Below, one piece after another: positions 52,170 through 63,900 of a DNA stretch of 64,000 nucleotides. The notes below the pieces were generated by a model, which was given only the letters and a program-made list of their open reading frames with translations, was not told the origin of the DNA and did no database searches. Each line of letters starts with the position of its first letter. The first letter of the stretch is position 1. The position numbers and the translations under genes were made by a program. This stretch comes from Bacteroidota bacterium (GTDB taxonomy: Bacteria; Bacteroidota; Bacteroidia; B-17B0; Aurantibacillaceae), in the NCBI GenBank assembly GCA_018267825.1, contig JAFDXR010000016.1:115550-179549 (forward strand), given 5' to 3'.

Positions 52170-54185
52170 CTATAGCCTTTCCAACTCTATTTTTAAATCC
52201 GTTAATGATGCACCGGCAGTTAATGTTTTGCTTTTATATCCTTCTGCCTTAATCTCAATAGAGCAAGGTAAGCCCGGATCATATAAAACTACACCCTGGA
52301 AATTACCAGCTTCATTGGTTTGCAAGGTTGCAATTACTTTCTGGTTTTGACAAATAGAGACAGCTGCCCGTACAATGGCCCCATCATGGTAATGAATTGT
52401 TCCATTAACCGGTATCGTATTTGCTGGCAGAATTGTCATGTGATCGGTGTCTGGCACAAAAGACTGCAGCTTGTATAGTTGGGAAGGCATAATTATATCA
52501 TTCAGATGAAAGGAACCGTCTGTCTTTAACCGGCTGCTTTTCTTCCGGCCCAGCGTATCTGCCAACTCAACAATCGTTTTTGAAAGTATACTATCCGCCA
52601 GCCAGAATAATTTTCCATCTACCCTCACCGCTCGCGATGACGATTTCAGAGATAACTTCAACTGGTGATTTTCAATGGTATATTCAAAATTTATTTTGTT
52701 GACAGACATACCATTCTTTTTTGCAACAAGTCTGTATGGTACACCACGTTCAATGGGGATATAGTATTGACGGTTTTCAGATTTTAATTCCTGTTCTGAT
52801 TTATCCTTTTCGTTGACCAGTTTATATTTCAATTCATCAAAAATACCTTTATCCGGAAAAACAAGTGTATCGAGTCGGAATGAAAGCTCCAGAGGTTCCT
52901 CATTGCAAAAGCTGTATATATCCTCTGCGCCTTTTCCGTTAAAACGATCGGAACTGAAAAAACCCTGGTTATTTGTGCCATCCATACAAATACCAAAATC
53001 ATTTCCGATGGAATTAACAGGTGGTTTCAGATTAACCACATGAGACCATTGGCCGTTTTCGTAACTGGCCTGGAAAATATCAAGCTGTCCCATACCGGGG
53101 TGAGCATTTGAAGAAAAATACAGGATACCCTTATCAGAAATAAATGGAAACATCTCATAGCCAAATGTATTCACTTCACGACCGGCATTCCGTGGACTAC
53201 TCCATTTGCCATTGCTCTGGCGCACACTGTAATAAATATCAGTTTTTCCAAAGCCTCCGGGCATATCCGACATAAAATAAATAGTCTTACCATCTGCAGA
53301 AAGACAGGGATGAGCCGTTGAATATTTATGACTATTGAATACAAAGGCGCTCTCCGGTTTACTCCATTTTCCGCCAGAGTCGAGCCTGCTGTAAAATACC
53401 TGCAAGGTATTCAGTATGTTATTTGATTTTTCATCACGATCGCCTTTTACGGTTCTTGTAAAATAAACCTCACGGCGGTCGGGTGAAAAGCAGACTGATC
53501 CGTCATGCATCGGAGAATTCAGTTCCTTAACATTAACAACGGGGACAACCTCATGGTCATTCTGGTCAATGGAATTAAGATTCACCGCATATATATCGAG
53601 TCTGTGCAATTCCCCTCCCCCATCAAAACTTACCAAAGCCTGGGTACTTCCCTTACGTGAAGAAGAAAAATAAAGTGTGTTTCCGACGATTACCGGACTG
53701 AACTCTGAAAACCCGGTATTCAAGGCGCTGATATTCCGAACATCTTTCCCAATAGTTGCATCGAGCCAAACCTGGGCTGAGTCGCATGATTTCAGATAAA
53801 CCTCGCCCATAGGGTCATCGGGTTTCATTCGGATATATTCTTCGAACTGAAGTTTTGCCTCTGCATATTTAGCGCTGCTTTTCAATGATAATGCATAGTT
53901 CAGATAATTCTGCGGGTCTTTCTTCTTCTTCTTTAATATCCTGCGGTAAGTCTCCTCGGCCTTTTCAAATTCACCAACAATGCGATAACTATCTGCCAGC
54001 CCCTTCAGAGCTCTTTCGGATACCTTTCCATTCCTGGAATCAATATCAGCCTGATAGTATTTAATAGCCATTTCAAATTGGTTCTGACCGAAATACCTGT
54101 CAGCTTTCTCGCAATTACGCTGAGAATTTCCATGAAATGCTAAAATGATTCCTATCCCCAAAAACAGAATATTCTTATAATGCAT
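52170..54185 (-). CDS. TPR/PD40-repeat envelope protein (PorE-like, no OmpA domain)
   Basis: 671 residues. Signal peptide (about 1-21), TPR repeats (about 25-135), WD40-like PD40 beta-propeller blades (about 145-420; STAHPCLSADGKTIYFMSDMPGGFGKTDIY, HDGSVCFSPDRREVYFTRT), then beta-sandwich domains including a carboxypeptidase-regulatory-like one at the end (HYHDGAIVRAAVSICQNQ). PorE of the type IX secretion system has the same order followed by an OmpA peptidoglycan-binding domain, which is missing here. Last gene of the surface-protein operon, just after a PorP/SprF gene. Confidence 0.85.
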   Translation of the reverse strand: MHYKNILFLGIGIILAFHGNSQRNCEKADRYFGQNQFEMAIKYYQADIDSRNGKVSERALKGLADSYRIVGEFEKAEETYRRILKKKKKDPQNYLNYALSLKSSAKYAEAKLQFEEYIRMKPDDPMGEVYLKSCDSAQVWLDATIGKDVRNISALNTGFSEFSPVIVGNTLYFSSSRKGSTQALVSFDGGGELHRLDIYAVNLNSIDQNDHEVVPVVNVKELNSPMHDGSVCFSPDRREVYFTRTVKGDRDEKSNNILNTLQVFYSRLDSGGKWSKPESAFVFNSHKYSTAHPCLSADGKTIYFMSDMPGGFGKTDIYYSVRQSNGKWSSPRNAGREVNTFGYEMFPFISDKGILYFSSNAHPGMGQLDIFQASYENGQWSHVVNLKPPVNSIGNDFGICMDGTNNQGFFSSDRFNGKGAEDIYSFCNEEPLELSFRLDTLVFPDKGIFDELKYKLVNEKDKSEQELKSENRQYYIPIERGVPYRLVAKKNGMSVNKINFEYTIENHQLKLSLKSSSRAVRVDGKLFWLADSILSKTIVELADTLGRKKSSRLKTDGSFHLNDIIMPSQLYKLQSFVPDTDHMTILPANTIPVNGTIHYHDGAIVRAAVSICQNQKVIATLQTNEAGNFQGVVLYDPGLPCSIEIKAEGYKSKTLTAGASLTDLKIELERL

Positions 54186-54204
54186 ATAATGATGAAATTG
54201 ATTT

Positions 54205-55134
54205 TTAAAAATAATACCGCGGATGGATTTCTTTTTTTACCGGTGGTGGTGGAAGTTTTATGCCATAGGAAATAAGGACTTCACAGGCTCCTGTTGAATA
54301 ACGGGACAATTTTGACAAGGTATAATCATAGGAAAAAGTGACCCGCAGGTTTTCCAGAATGTTCACTTTGAGTACAGCCGCCAGTGCATCACCGGTTCTG
54401 TATTGAATACCGGCACCAAATCTGTCCTGGTAATACAACATGGCATTAAAATCAAATTGCAGCGCACTACCTGGCTGCCATTTCATAAGCATATTCGGTT
54501 CCCAATTCCAATATTTATTTAAAGTAAATACATTACCTGCAAGTATATAAATGTGCTTATACAAATGTGAACCTGAAGATGCCAGTGTTCTGTCATTGAA
54601 GTCCTTTTTCAGAAGATGGTATTCCGAGAACCCAACATAAAATTGATTTTTCTGATAATACATGCCGTATGATATATCCGGTATTGTTGATGATACAGGA
54701 ACCTGGCTGAGTGCATTATCTCCCTTTGTACTCACAATAAGTTTCTGGTAATCGATTCTCCGGTTATATACACCTCCATCAATACCCAGTGAGAGTTTTC
54801 CACCCGCAAAATTGAGGTGATATGACACCTGTAGCGTCGCATTCAATGTATTGAGAACAGCCATTTTATCATTAACCACTTTCAGCCCCACACCAATATG
54901 TTTGCTTTGGATAGGGCTGTGAAAATTAAAGGTTTGTGTGACCGGGTTTCCTCCAAAACCTATAAACTGCTGCCTGTATTTCAATGTACCTACAGCCCAG
55001 TTTGAACTTCCTGCGTATGCCGGATTGATAAGCACCTTATCAAACATATACATAGAATACATAGGGTCCTGCTGACCAAATGACTGAATGACCAGTAAAA
55101 AGTTAACATATATAAACCACGCTTTTATTTTCAT
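54205..55134 (-). CDS. PorP/SprF family type IX secretion outer membrane protein
   Basis: 309 residues. Signal peptide, then QDPMYSMYMFDKVLINPAYAGSSNWAVGTLKYRQQFIGFGG, the PorP/SprF N-terminal pattern (the F-x-x-x-NPAYAG block), and a 14-strand-type barrel to the end. SprF-type proteins are needed to secrete or hold their cognate SprB-like or CHU_C cargo. It follows the CHU_C protein by 4 bp and is likely its partner. Confidence 0.93.
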   Translation of the reverse strand: MKIKAWFIYVNFLLVIQSFGQQDPMYSMYMFDKVLINPAYAGSSNWAVGTLKYRQQFIGFGGNPVTQTFNFHSPIQSKHIGVGLKVVNDKMAVLNTLNATLQVSYHLNFAGGKLSLGIDGGVYNRRIDYQKLIVSTKGDNALSQVPVSSTIPDISYGMYYQKNQFYVGFSEYHLLKKDFNDRTLASSGSHLYKHIYILAGNVFTLNKYWNWEPNMLMKWQPGSALQFDFNAMLYYQDRFGAGIQYRTGDALAAVLKVNILENLRVTFSYDYTLSKLSRYSTGACEVLISYGIKLPPPPVKKEIHPRYYF

Positions 55135-55138
55135 CCTC

Positions 55139-56485
55139 TCAACGTTTTATTAATACATAACCGGTCGTCGGTTTCTCGCCGGTTCCATAATCAAGTGTAT
55201 AATAATATATTCCGTCCGGTAACTCCTGTCCGGCTCTGGATTTACCATTCCATTGATTTGCATATGGTGATTCCTTATAAACAATAGTTCCCCATCTATT
55301 GAAAACCGTAAACGTATTCTCAGGGTACTGGTCTATTTTATCCACCAGAAAATAATCATTTACATCATCGCCGTTTGGCGTAATTGCAGTGGGCAATGGA
55401 ACATATACTTTTACCTGCATGGAGTCCTGGCTCGTGCAACCATGAGAATCTGTCAATGTGAGCACGTAAGTGGTAGTTTGCAGCGGTGAAGCCTGAGGAG
55501 TAAAAATATCCGGATTGTTTAAGCCCGGAGAAGGCCCCCATTCCGGAGTTCCGTCACCACTCCCCTCCAGCGTTGTACTTTCATATTGTACGATCATTTT
55601 ATCAGGCCCGGCATTCGCTGCATTGGCATTTACAACAACAATAGTTACCGGAGTGGTTGTAGCTGAACTACAGGCCCCGTTTTTCAAAACCACTTTATAG
55701 GACGTGGTCTGCATCATGCTCTGTCCGGCTAACCATGTATTTGTATTTCCAAGAGGAGTCCATGCACCTCCATTCACTGAACTAAACCAATCGGTAACAT
55801 TGCCCAATTGCCCTGTAATATGCAGTGTATCATGAATATCTCCCTTACAAACTGTATCACTCTGAAAAAGTGTACCTACGATCGTGTTTTGAAATATTTC
55901 GAATTTTGCAGGTGCCGAAGTATCAGACGGGCACCCGCTTACATTTGTGACAATGGCCCTATACCACGTATTCTGGGTTAGCACAGGATATGATAAAATG
56001 GTGGTGGTAACGGTCAAAACGGTCCAGCTGACCCCGGCATTTATGGACGATTCCCAGTAAGAGACTTGTCCTACGTTACCGGTAAGAGAAAGGGTTCCTG
56101 CCGGTGCGGATACACAAAAAGGACCGCCACCATTTGCCTGCCCGGCGAAAGCCTGCTGATAGACAGTTATAACCGATATTGTAGATGTATCCTGAGGGGC
56201 TGAACCATTCTGGACAATGGCTCGAAACCATGTTGTTTGCGACAGATTATTATAATTCTGTGTATTTGTCGGATTGGATATATATGTCCAGCTAAGGCCA
56301 TTGTTGTTTGAAGATTCCCAATGAAGAATAGTACCGGAGTATCCGCTCAATGAAATGAAGCCTGAGTTTACAGGCCCACAAAAACTTGTTGATCCGGATG
56401 TGTTTCCGCCAACCGATTGCGCATCATTTACCCCGGGTATACTACAAATCAGAATGATGCACCACAACAGATACCGCATAAGCAC
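55139..56485 (-). CDS. Secreted Ig-like repeat protein with CHU_C (T9SS type B) sorting domain
   Basis: 448 residues (ATG at 56485 or 56479). Signal peptide; three related beta-sandwich units of about 80-90 residues (WESSNNNGLSWTYI, WESSINAGVSWTVL, WFSSVNGGAWTPL), then a short domain and a C-terminal CHU_C domain (TAITPNGDDVNDYFLV, FTVFNRWGTIVYKE, LPDGIYYYTLDYG). Surface adhesin-like, exported by T9SS. It sits 0-4 bp from its neighbours in the operon; the PorP/SprF gene right after it is the probable partner. Confidence 0.9.
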   Translation of the reverse strand: MLMRYLLWCIILICSIPGVNDAQSVGGNTSGSTSFCGPVNSGFISLSGYSGTILHWESSNNNGLSWTYISNPTNTQNYNNLSQTTWFRAIVQNGSAPQDTSTISVITVYQQAFAGQANGGGPFCVSAPAGTLSLTGNVGQVSYWESSINAGVSWTVLTVTTTILSYPVLTQNTWYRAIVTNVSGCPSDTSAPAKFEIFQNTIVGTLFQSDTVCKGDIHDTLHITGQLGNVTDWFSSVNGGAWTPLGNTNTWLAGQSMMQTTSYKVVLKNGACSSATTTPVTIVVVNANAANAGPDKMIVQYESTTLEGSGDGTPEWGPSPGLNNPDIFTPQASPLQTTTYVLTLTDSHGCTSQDSMQVKVYVPLPTAITPNGDDVNDYFLVDKIDQYPENTFTVFNRWGTIVYKESPYANQWNGKSRAGQELPDGIYYYTLDYGTGEKPTTGYVLIKR

Positions 56486-56926
56486 TTATTTCTTAAACCC
56501 TAAAATATTTACTCCACAGCCGTTTTTTTCGCCCTCGAAAAACGCTTCAACATAATAAACGCCGGTTGCCGAGCACTGGTAATTAATTGTAGGGAAAAAC
56601 TTCTTGCTGCTTTTGAGATAATTAGATGCAATCAGTTTTTTTCCACGATCGTAAAAATTTACAATCATCTTTTTTCCGGACTCATTCTGGTCGCAGATCA
56701 CAATTCTGTATTCCGATCCTCTGCTGAAAACGTATGAGTACTCTGTTTTATCGCCGGCTTTATTAACGCTTACATTAAACGTTTTAATAAATGTATAATC
56801 TCCGAGCGCAGGCGCACAGCTATCCACGAATTCATCAGATTCACACGGCGGATTCGCAAACGACAAAAACGCAACAGAAACAGGTAATACAAGCATCCCA
56901 AGGATTAATTTTTTTTTCATATTCAT
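56486..56926 (-). CDS. Small secreted hypothetical protein
   Basis: About 146 residues from ATG at 56926 (another ATG two codons later). Signal peptide KKKLILGMLVLPVSVAFLSFA, mature domain with five Cys (CESDEFVDSC, ICDQNES, YQCSATG, NGCGVNILG). The sequence from TFIKTFNVSVNKAGDKTEYSYVFSRG suggests a small beta-sandwich. No family recognised. Set in the surface operon between a PorP/SprF gene and the CHU_C gene, with its start just past the PorP stop, so it is likely an accessory secreted or periplasmic factor of that system. Confidence 0.8.
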   Translation of the reverse strand: MNMKKKLILGMLVLPVSVAFLSFANPPCESDEFVDSCAPALGDYTFIKTFNVSVNKAGDKTEYSYVFSRGSEYRIVICDQNESGKKMIVNFYDRGKKLIASNYLKSSKKFFPTINYQCSATGVYYVEAFFEGEKNGCGVNILGFKK

Positions 56927-56937
56927 AGATTTCGGTA

Positions 56938-57936
56938 TTAAAATTTCGGGCAATTAACCAATCTCGCTTTTTTCTTTTTAGGTTTCAGTTTACACATCTG
57001 GTAGCTCAGGGTTATTTCGTGTGCACCACGTGAGATTGCTGCTAAGCCGGACACTGTAATATCATAACTATAGCCAATATTAACACGATCTGTTTCAAGG
57101 CCGATGATGATACATACTGCGTCGTTATTCGGATAACCCGGTTTATACGATTTCAGCAATGGAATACCACGATACCAGAAGCCCAGATTAAATATATTTC
57201 TGGTAAAATAAAACCCGAGATCGAGCTGATCGAATTTTGCCTGCCTGCGGTAATTAAATGCAGCCGTAAATAATTTGCGACCGTCATCATTCTTTTCACC
57301 CTTATTAAAATCATAACGATATCCCCCATGCACCGAACAGCGTATCGGGAGTCTTGCATTGGAATACCAGAACAGCGACTCATCAGGCCGGTTCAGGTGA
57401 TAGAAAGAAGTTCCAAGCCAGAAACCCTTCCCGTAAAATAATGCGCCGGCCCCGAAATCAAGAAAAGTCCTCGACTGTACAGGCACTTCAACCGTTGAAA
57501 CATTGCCGCCACGGGCCAGTTGATCACCGAATGTCAGATTGTTCATGTTAATGCTTTTCATGGTAATCCCGGGCTGTACACCAAAACGCAATGAATATTT
57601 GCGTGATAAAGCAGCCTCATAAGAAAACAGCGGGTTAACCATTGTCGTTTTTAAACCGCCCGTACCTGCCACATCCGAAGCAAACTGAATTCCAACGCCT
57701 ACATTATTATTTGAAAAAGAATGATCGAAAGACGCCAGGCAGGATGAATATGCTGTTGATATTCCCGGCCACTGGTTACGATACGCGATTGAAAGTCTCG
57801 AACACACATTGGCTCCTGTAAATGCGGGATTCAGATATAAAGGAGATGCATAAAACTGAGAAAAATGCATATCCTGGCATTGCGCTCCAAACAATGCAAA
57901 CACAAATAATAAAATATACAGTATCCTTTTATGCAT
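56938..57936 (-). CDS. PorP/SprF family type IX secretion outer membrane protein
   Basis: 332 residues. Signal peptide ends FGAQCQ; MHFSQFYASPLYLNPAFTGANVCSRLSIAYRNQWPGIS is the PorP/SprF signature (the P-L-Y-L-NPAFTG block). A barrel follows, then a basic tail (KLKPKKKKARL). The gene starts directly after the stop of the giant SprB-repeat gene (TAA then ATG with no gap), the classic sprB-sprF arrangement, so it probably helps export that giant adhesin. Confidence 0.94.
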   Translation of the reverse strand: MHKRILYILLFVFALFGAQCQDMHFSQFYASPLYLNPAFTGANVCSRLSIAYRNQWPGISTAYSSCLASFDHSFSNNNVGVGIQFASDVAGTGGLKTTMVNPLFSYEAALSRKYSLRFGVQPGITMKSINMNNLTFGDQLARGGNVSTVEVPVQSRTFLDFGAGALFYGKGFWLGTSFYHLNRPDESLFWYSNARLPIRCSVHGGYRYDFNKGEKNDDGRKLFTAAFNYRRQAKFDQLDLGFYFTRNIFNLGFWYRGIPLLKSYKPGYPNNDAVCIIIGLETDRVNIGYSYDITVSGLAAISRGAHEITLSYQMCKLKPKKKKARLVNCPKF

Positions 57937-60900
57937 TTATCTTAACAGGGTCACATCACCTGATTTATTAAATTCCTTACCATTATTTAATTTCACATAG
58001 GCTTTCCACACATAGACGCCCAACTGGCAAAGTTTTCCCTTATAGTAACCATCCCATCCTATTTTCACATCTTCCGATTCAAAGATCAATTCACCCCAGC
58101 GATCATATATCTGCAGTTTAAAATCAACAACCCCTGATGTATAAGGAAAGAAAATATCGTTTGTAAGACTGGCTATATCATATACCCCGCCCGGGGCTCC
58201 ATTCGGGTTTGGTGTAAACGCATTGGGGAATACAACATCGGCATGTGTGGTAACATCTGCAAAAGCAGTATCCCGACAGCCATATTGATTCGTAGCAATG
58301 AGCTGAACCCCGTAATTTCCTATGCTTTGATATAAATGACTTACATTGAAACTGGTAGATGTTGCCCCATCACCAAATTGCCAGTCGTAAACAGAAGCGC
58401 CTGATGATGTATTATTGCAATGCAGCACATCGTAAGGTATATCAAGGTAATTTGTATTCATGGTAAATCCGGCAGATGGAGACGGAAATGCATGAATAAC
58501 AATAGGATTAACGGAACTGGCGGTGCACCCTGCATCTGTAGTTACTGTAAGCGTAACAGTATAAGTACCGGAAGTGTTGTATATATATGCAGGATCCGGC
58601 AGTGCAGAGACTCCGCCATCTCCGAAGTTCCAGTTCCATGAGCTGATCGGATCAGCCGGGTTTCCGGTCACAGACTGGTCACTGAAATGTATAATTCCAG
58701 GAGCACAAATATTCACAGTATCCGAAAAAAATGCTAAAGTTGGTGGTGGATTAAACATTATTTTAACAGAATCCATCACGGTGATACCACAGGCATTGCT
58801 CACCGACAATATATAGGTTACAGGCTGTGATGGCTGAACAACAAACGGTCCGGGTCCACTGCCCAAGCCATTATTCCAGTTGAGTGTACATGGCCCGGTA
58901 TTTCCCATGACTGTAGCTGAAATCTGGCTGGCCTGTCCCGGACAAATAGGTGTCTCACCATAAACCTGTACATTCGCCCCGGTTAAGCTATAAACAGTTA
59001 CGTCGACACTGTCTTCAATCCCGGCACAACCGTTCTGATCAAAAGCCATCACCGTATAGGTTGTATTGGATACAGGCGAAGGATTGTACGTACCTGTATT
59101 TATAGACCCGGAAGGGTTCCACACATAATAATAATTACCACTGCCACCACTGGCTGATGCCACAACTGTTGCCTGTTGGCCTACACAAATTGTATCATTG
59201 ATACCGGTATGAGTTATAATTTGAGATGGCTGTGTTATAGTTAATGTCTTTGTACTTGTACAGCCATTGGCATCGGTAACCGTAACAGTAAAGTTCCCTG
59301 CATGTAATCCACCGGCGATGGTACCTGTTTGTGGCGGTGTCGATGTCCAGTTATATGAATATGGCATAGTTCCACCCGCAGCACTCACCGTCGATGCTCC
59401 TACAGACTGATAACACAGGGCGTTGGTAACTCCCGTTAATGTCGAAGTCAAAGCCGGGGGTTGTGCAATCACAAAACCATAGCCGGTTGAACAGTTGTTC
59501 TGGTCGTGCACGGTCACTGAATAATTTCCGGCAACGAGATTTGTAGCCTGCGGGCCTGTAGCTCCACTTCCCGACCATACATATGAATAGCCGGGGCTTC
59601 CGCCACTTACAGCTATTGCAGCAGAACCGTTTGCCTGCGCGAAACAGGACACATCCGATACCGTAGTTGTTGTTATAGAGAGTAATGAAGGCTCCGGGAT
59701 AATGGCATTTGCCGTAACGGTACAACCTTTCGCATCGATTAACTGCGCTGTATATGTTCCCGCTGTTAAACCGGTTGCAGCAACCTGATTGCCTCCATAT
59801 GGCAACCAGCTGAACTGATACGGGACAAGAGTGCCTGTAATACTGGCTGTAGCTGTACCATTATTTCCACCCTGGCATAAAATACTTTGTGTTGAAACTA
59901 CATTCACAGATGGTCCGGGTAAGTTGACGAGACTGGCAGAAAAAGTTACCTGGCAGTTATTGGCATCCATGACCTGCAGGGAATATGTACCCGGCAGGAG
60001 GTTCGATATATTTGCAGTTGTATATGTGGCATTATTCCAGCTATATTGATATGGCCCAACTCCACCGTTGATCTGTGACTGCATAGCTCCGTTAGCCAAT
60101 CCACAACTTGCATCATCCGGAACCAGTGTACCTGTGATCGGTGTTGCCTGGGCAATCTGAATTGGAACACTGGCCTGACAATTATTTCCGTCGGTTACCG
60201 TAACAATATAATTTCCGTTGCTTAAGTTGCTTGCAGTTGACAGGGTACCGCCGGCAGGCGACCACTGGTAGGAATACGACGGGGTTCCACCGGCAACAGT
60301 TACTGTAGCAGTTCCATCCGATCCTCCGTAACAGAGTGTTCCATTCCCATACCCGTTAACAGATAAAGGAGCAAGTGGTCCTGAAACGGTCAGTACTGTG
60401 TTGGTCATACAGTTGTTCGCATCATGAATGCTTACGGAATATGTTCCGGTTGTTAAGCCGCTGGATTGTGGCCCGTTAGAGCCAACCGGCAGCCATGCAT
60501 AATTAAACGGAGCAGTACCGCCTGTTATGCTTACAGAAGCTGCCCCGGTGTTTCCGCCAAAACAACTTACCGGCACTACAGTTGTAGATAAAACCGAAAG
60601 TTGAGCAGGCTCGGCAACCTGTACAGTTGTTGTCTGAATGCAATTATTCTGATCCGATGTCTGTACCGTATAAATACCTGCCGTCAGCCCACTAACCATT
60701 GCACTACTCATTCCACCGGGAAACCATGTATATGAGTAAGCTGGTATCCCGCCACTGACGCTAATACCGGCACTTCCATTATTTCCTCCATAACAGGCCA
60801 CTGCAGTGCTGCTCACTACAGTCAACACAGGCAATGGCGCTGTTATTAAAGGAGTTGTAACCTGCACGGTACATCCGTTTGCCGAAACCACCTGGGCCGT

Positions 60901-63900
60901 ATATGTGCCGGCAGATAAGCCACTGGCAACAGGTTGTGATCCTCCTGAAGGAAGCCATGAATAACTGAAAGGTCCTGTACCCCCGCTTACGCTTAACGTA
61001 GCCGTACCGTTAGATCCACCAAAACAACTGACACTTCCTGTACCCGTAATATTCAATGTTGGCGCGGGTTTATCTGTAATTAAAATTGAATTAGTAATCG
61101 AACAGGCATTTGCATCGGTCACCACTATACTATACGATCCGGCGAACAATCCCGCAGCTGTCGAAAGAACCGAGTTACCCGGGTTCCATTGGTAAGTGTA
61201 TGAGCCTGTTCCCCCGGAAACACTGACTGATGCCGAACCATTTGCCTGGCTACAATCTGAACTGCTGCTGTTTACCGTTAGACTCATGACAGCAGGTTGG
61301 GTAACAGATACCGTAGCTCCTGTAACACACCCATTATAATCCGTAGCAGATACACTGTAAATGCCGGCAGGTACATTACTGAGTGTAGCACCACTTACTG
61401 CTCCGTAGTTCCACTGGAAATTGTATGGTGAAACTCCACCTATTGCCTGGGCAACCGCAGAGCCATTGTTCCCTCCAAAACAACTCACCGATGAAGAAGC
61501 AATTGTTACAGACGGAAAAGATGCTGGCTGGGCAATAGTGAATGAAAGCGTTTGTACACAGCTATAACTATCTGTAACAAGCACCGTATAATTACCGGCG
61601 CTTATATTTGTTATACTGCTTCCCGTTTGGCCTGTCGGCTGCCACAGGTAGGAATATGAAGGTGTACCTCCGTTGGCGTTAACGGTGGCCCAACCATTAT
61701 TCCCACCCATGCAGCTAACAGATTGTGTGGATATTACAGGAACTATTTTAGCGGGTTCTGAAATAAAAGGTGTTGTGGCTAAGCCGATACATCCGGCGTT
61801 GTCAATAATTTTTATAGTATAATATCCTGACTGTAACCCTGCAGCAGTAAGTGAATTACCACCTGATGGAAACCATTGATAAGTGTAATTAGGGCCTGTT
61901 CCACCGGTAAACGTTGCTACGGCTGCACCATTGGAGCCTGCAAAGCACGACACATTTGTAGTTGATGCTATACTTACAAGAGGCCCCTGAATATCATTGA
62001 TATTCACCGTGTTCAAAGTCAAACACCCGTTATTATCAGACACCTTTACAGTATACGAACCTGCAGCCAGCGCAGTTGAAACGGATCCGGTTCCACCTGC
62101 GGGCAACCACTGATAGGTAAATGGCGGCACACCTCCCGATGTGATTGAAATGGAAGCATTGCCGGTTTGCATGCCACAGTTTGCATTGGTATAACCAATA
62201 ACGGATGATACACTCGTTGGTTGATTAATAGTGACCGTGCTTGTTTTACTACATCCCGCAGCATCATTTGTAACAACCGTATAATTACCCGGCGACAAAC
62301 TGGAAAAGTTACTGCTGATGATATTTCCCGGGAATAAAGTATAAGCATAAGGAGCAGTACCTCCCGAAGAACTGATAGAAATAACACCATTGTTACCCCC
62401 GTTGCAGGAAACATTCGTTACACCGGTCGATACTGTCAGAACATTTGGTTGTGTTATAATTACCGTGGTTTGAGCCTGACAGGATCTGGAATCTGTTAAA
62501 GTAACCGTATAAGTTCCGGCAACAGCATTGCTTAAAACCGACGACGACGAACCTCCCGGGCTCCAGCTATATGTGTAATTCGGTGTTCCTCCGATACCCG
62601 ACACAACTGCAGAACCATTATTTCCCCCGTTACAACTTACATTTACCTGGCTCTGCAAATTAACCGACAGAACAGCCGGTTCGGTAACCGTGGCCACAGT
62701 TGTGGTTGTACAGCCTTTAGAATCACTGATATTGACGGTATATGAACCACTCGGGATATTATTGATTTGTGATGTGAATTGCCCGACAGGTTGCCAGGTA
62801 TAGGTATAACCCGGTGTACCACCACTGACATTTACAGAGGCCGATCCGTTGTTTAAATATTGACAGCTTTCATTGGTTACACTTACTGCAGCAAGAAGAG
62901 CGGAAGGTTGTGTAATGCTGGCCGTTTGACTCGATATACACCCTTTGCTATCCGTTACTTTCAGGGTATATGTTCCGGCGCCAATACCGGAAAGAGATGC
63001 TCCACTGCCTCCTCCGGGAGACCAACTATAGGTATAGCCGGCTGTACCACCACTTATGACCGAACTGATCTGTCCGTTGGTGCCGTTATAACAACTCACT
63101 GCCGTTGTTGTCAGGCCCGCTGACAATGGTGACGGCTGAGAAATACTGATTGTGCCATTTGCAGTGCACAATTTACTGTCGGTTACCTGAACCGTGTATA
63201 TGCCCGCACTTATACCATTCACAGACGATCCTGTCTGGCCATTATTCAACCAGCTGTAACTATAGGGAGCTGTTCCACCACTCACAATACTCTGTGCAGA
63301 GCCACTGCTTCCGCCGCTACAGGCAACAGCGGTGCCGCTCATACTTACACTTAATGGCAGCGGTTGGGTAATAGACACGGTGGTTTGAGCCTGACAGGAC
63401 CTGGAATCTGTTAAGGTAACCGTATAAGTTCCGGCAACAGCATTGCTTAAAACCGACGACGACGAACCTCCCGGGCTCCAGCTATATGTGTAATTCGGTG
63501 TTCCTCCGATACCCGACACAACTGCAGAGCCATTATTTCCCCCGTTACAACTTACATTTACCTGGCTCTGCAGATTAACCGACAGAACAGCCGGTTCGGT
63601 AACTGTGGCCACAGTTGTGGTTGTACAGCCTTTAGAATCACTGATATTGACGGTATATGAACCACTCGGAATATTATTGATTTGTGATGTAAATTGCCCG
63701 ACAGGTTGCCAGGTATAGGTATAACCCGATGTGCCACCACTGACGCTTACAGATGCCGATCCGTTGTTTAAATATTGACAGCTTTCATTGGTTACACTTA
63801 CTGCAGCCAGAAGAGCGGAAGGTTGTGTAATGCTGGCCGTTTGACTCGATATACATCCTTTGCTATCCGTTACTTTCAGGGTATATGTTCCGGCGCCAAT

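Noticed and set aside
52143..52180. AAAGGCTA...TAGCCTTT as a terminator between the convergent Usp and PorE-like genes
   Set aside because: The loop is over 20 bases, there is no T run, and one arm lies within the end of the PorE-like gene.
57937..63612. Complete gene starting at a GTG at 63612
   Set aside because: The GTG is a Val inside a SprB repeat that has an exact counterpart with Val at the same place; the frame stays open to 64000, so the gene is cut by the window edge.
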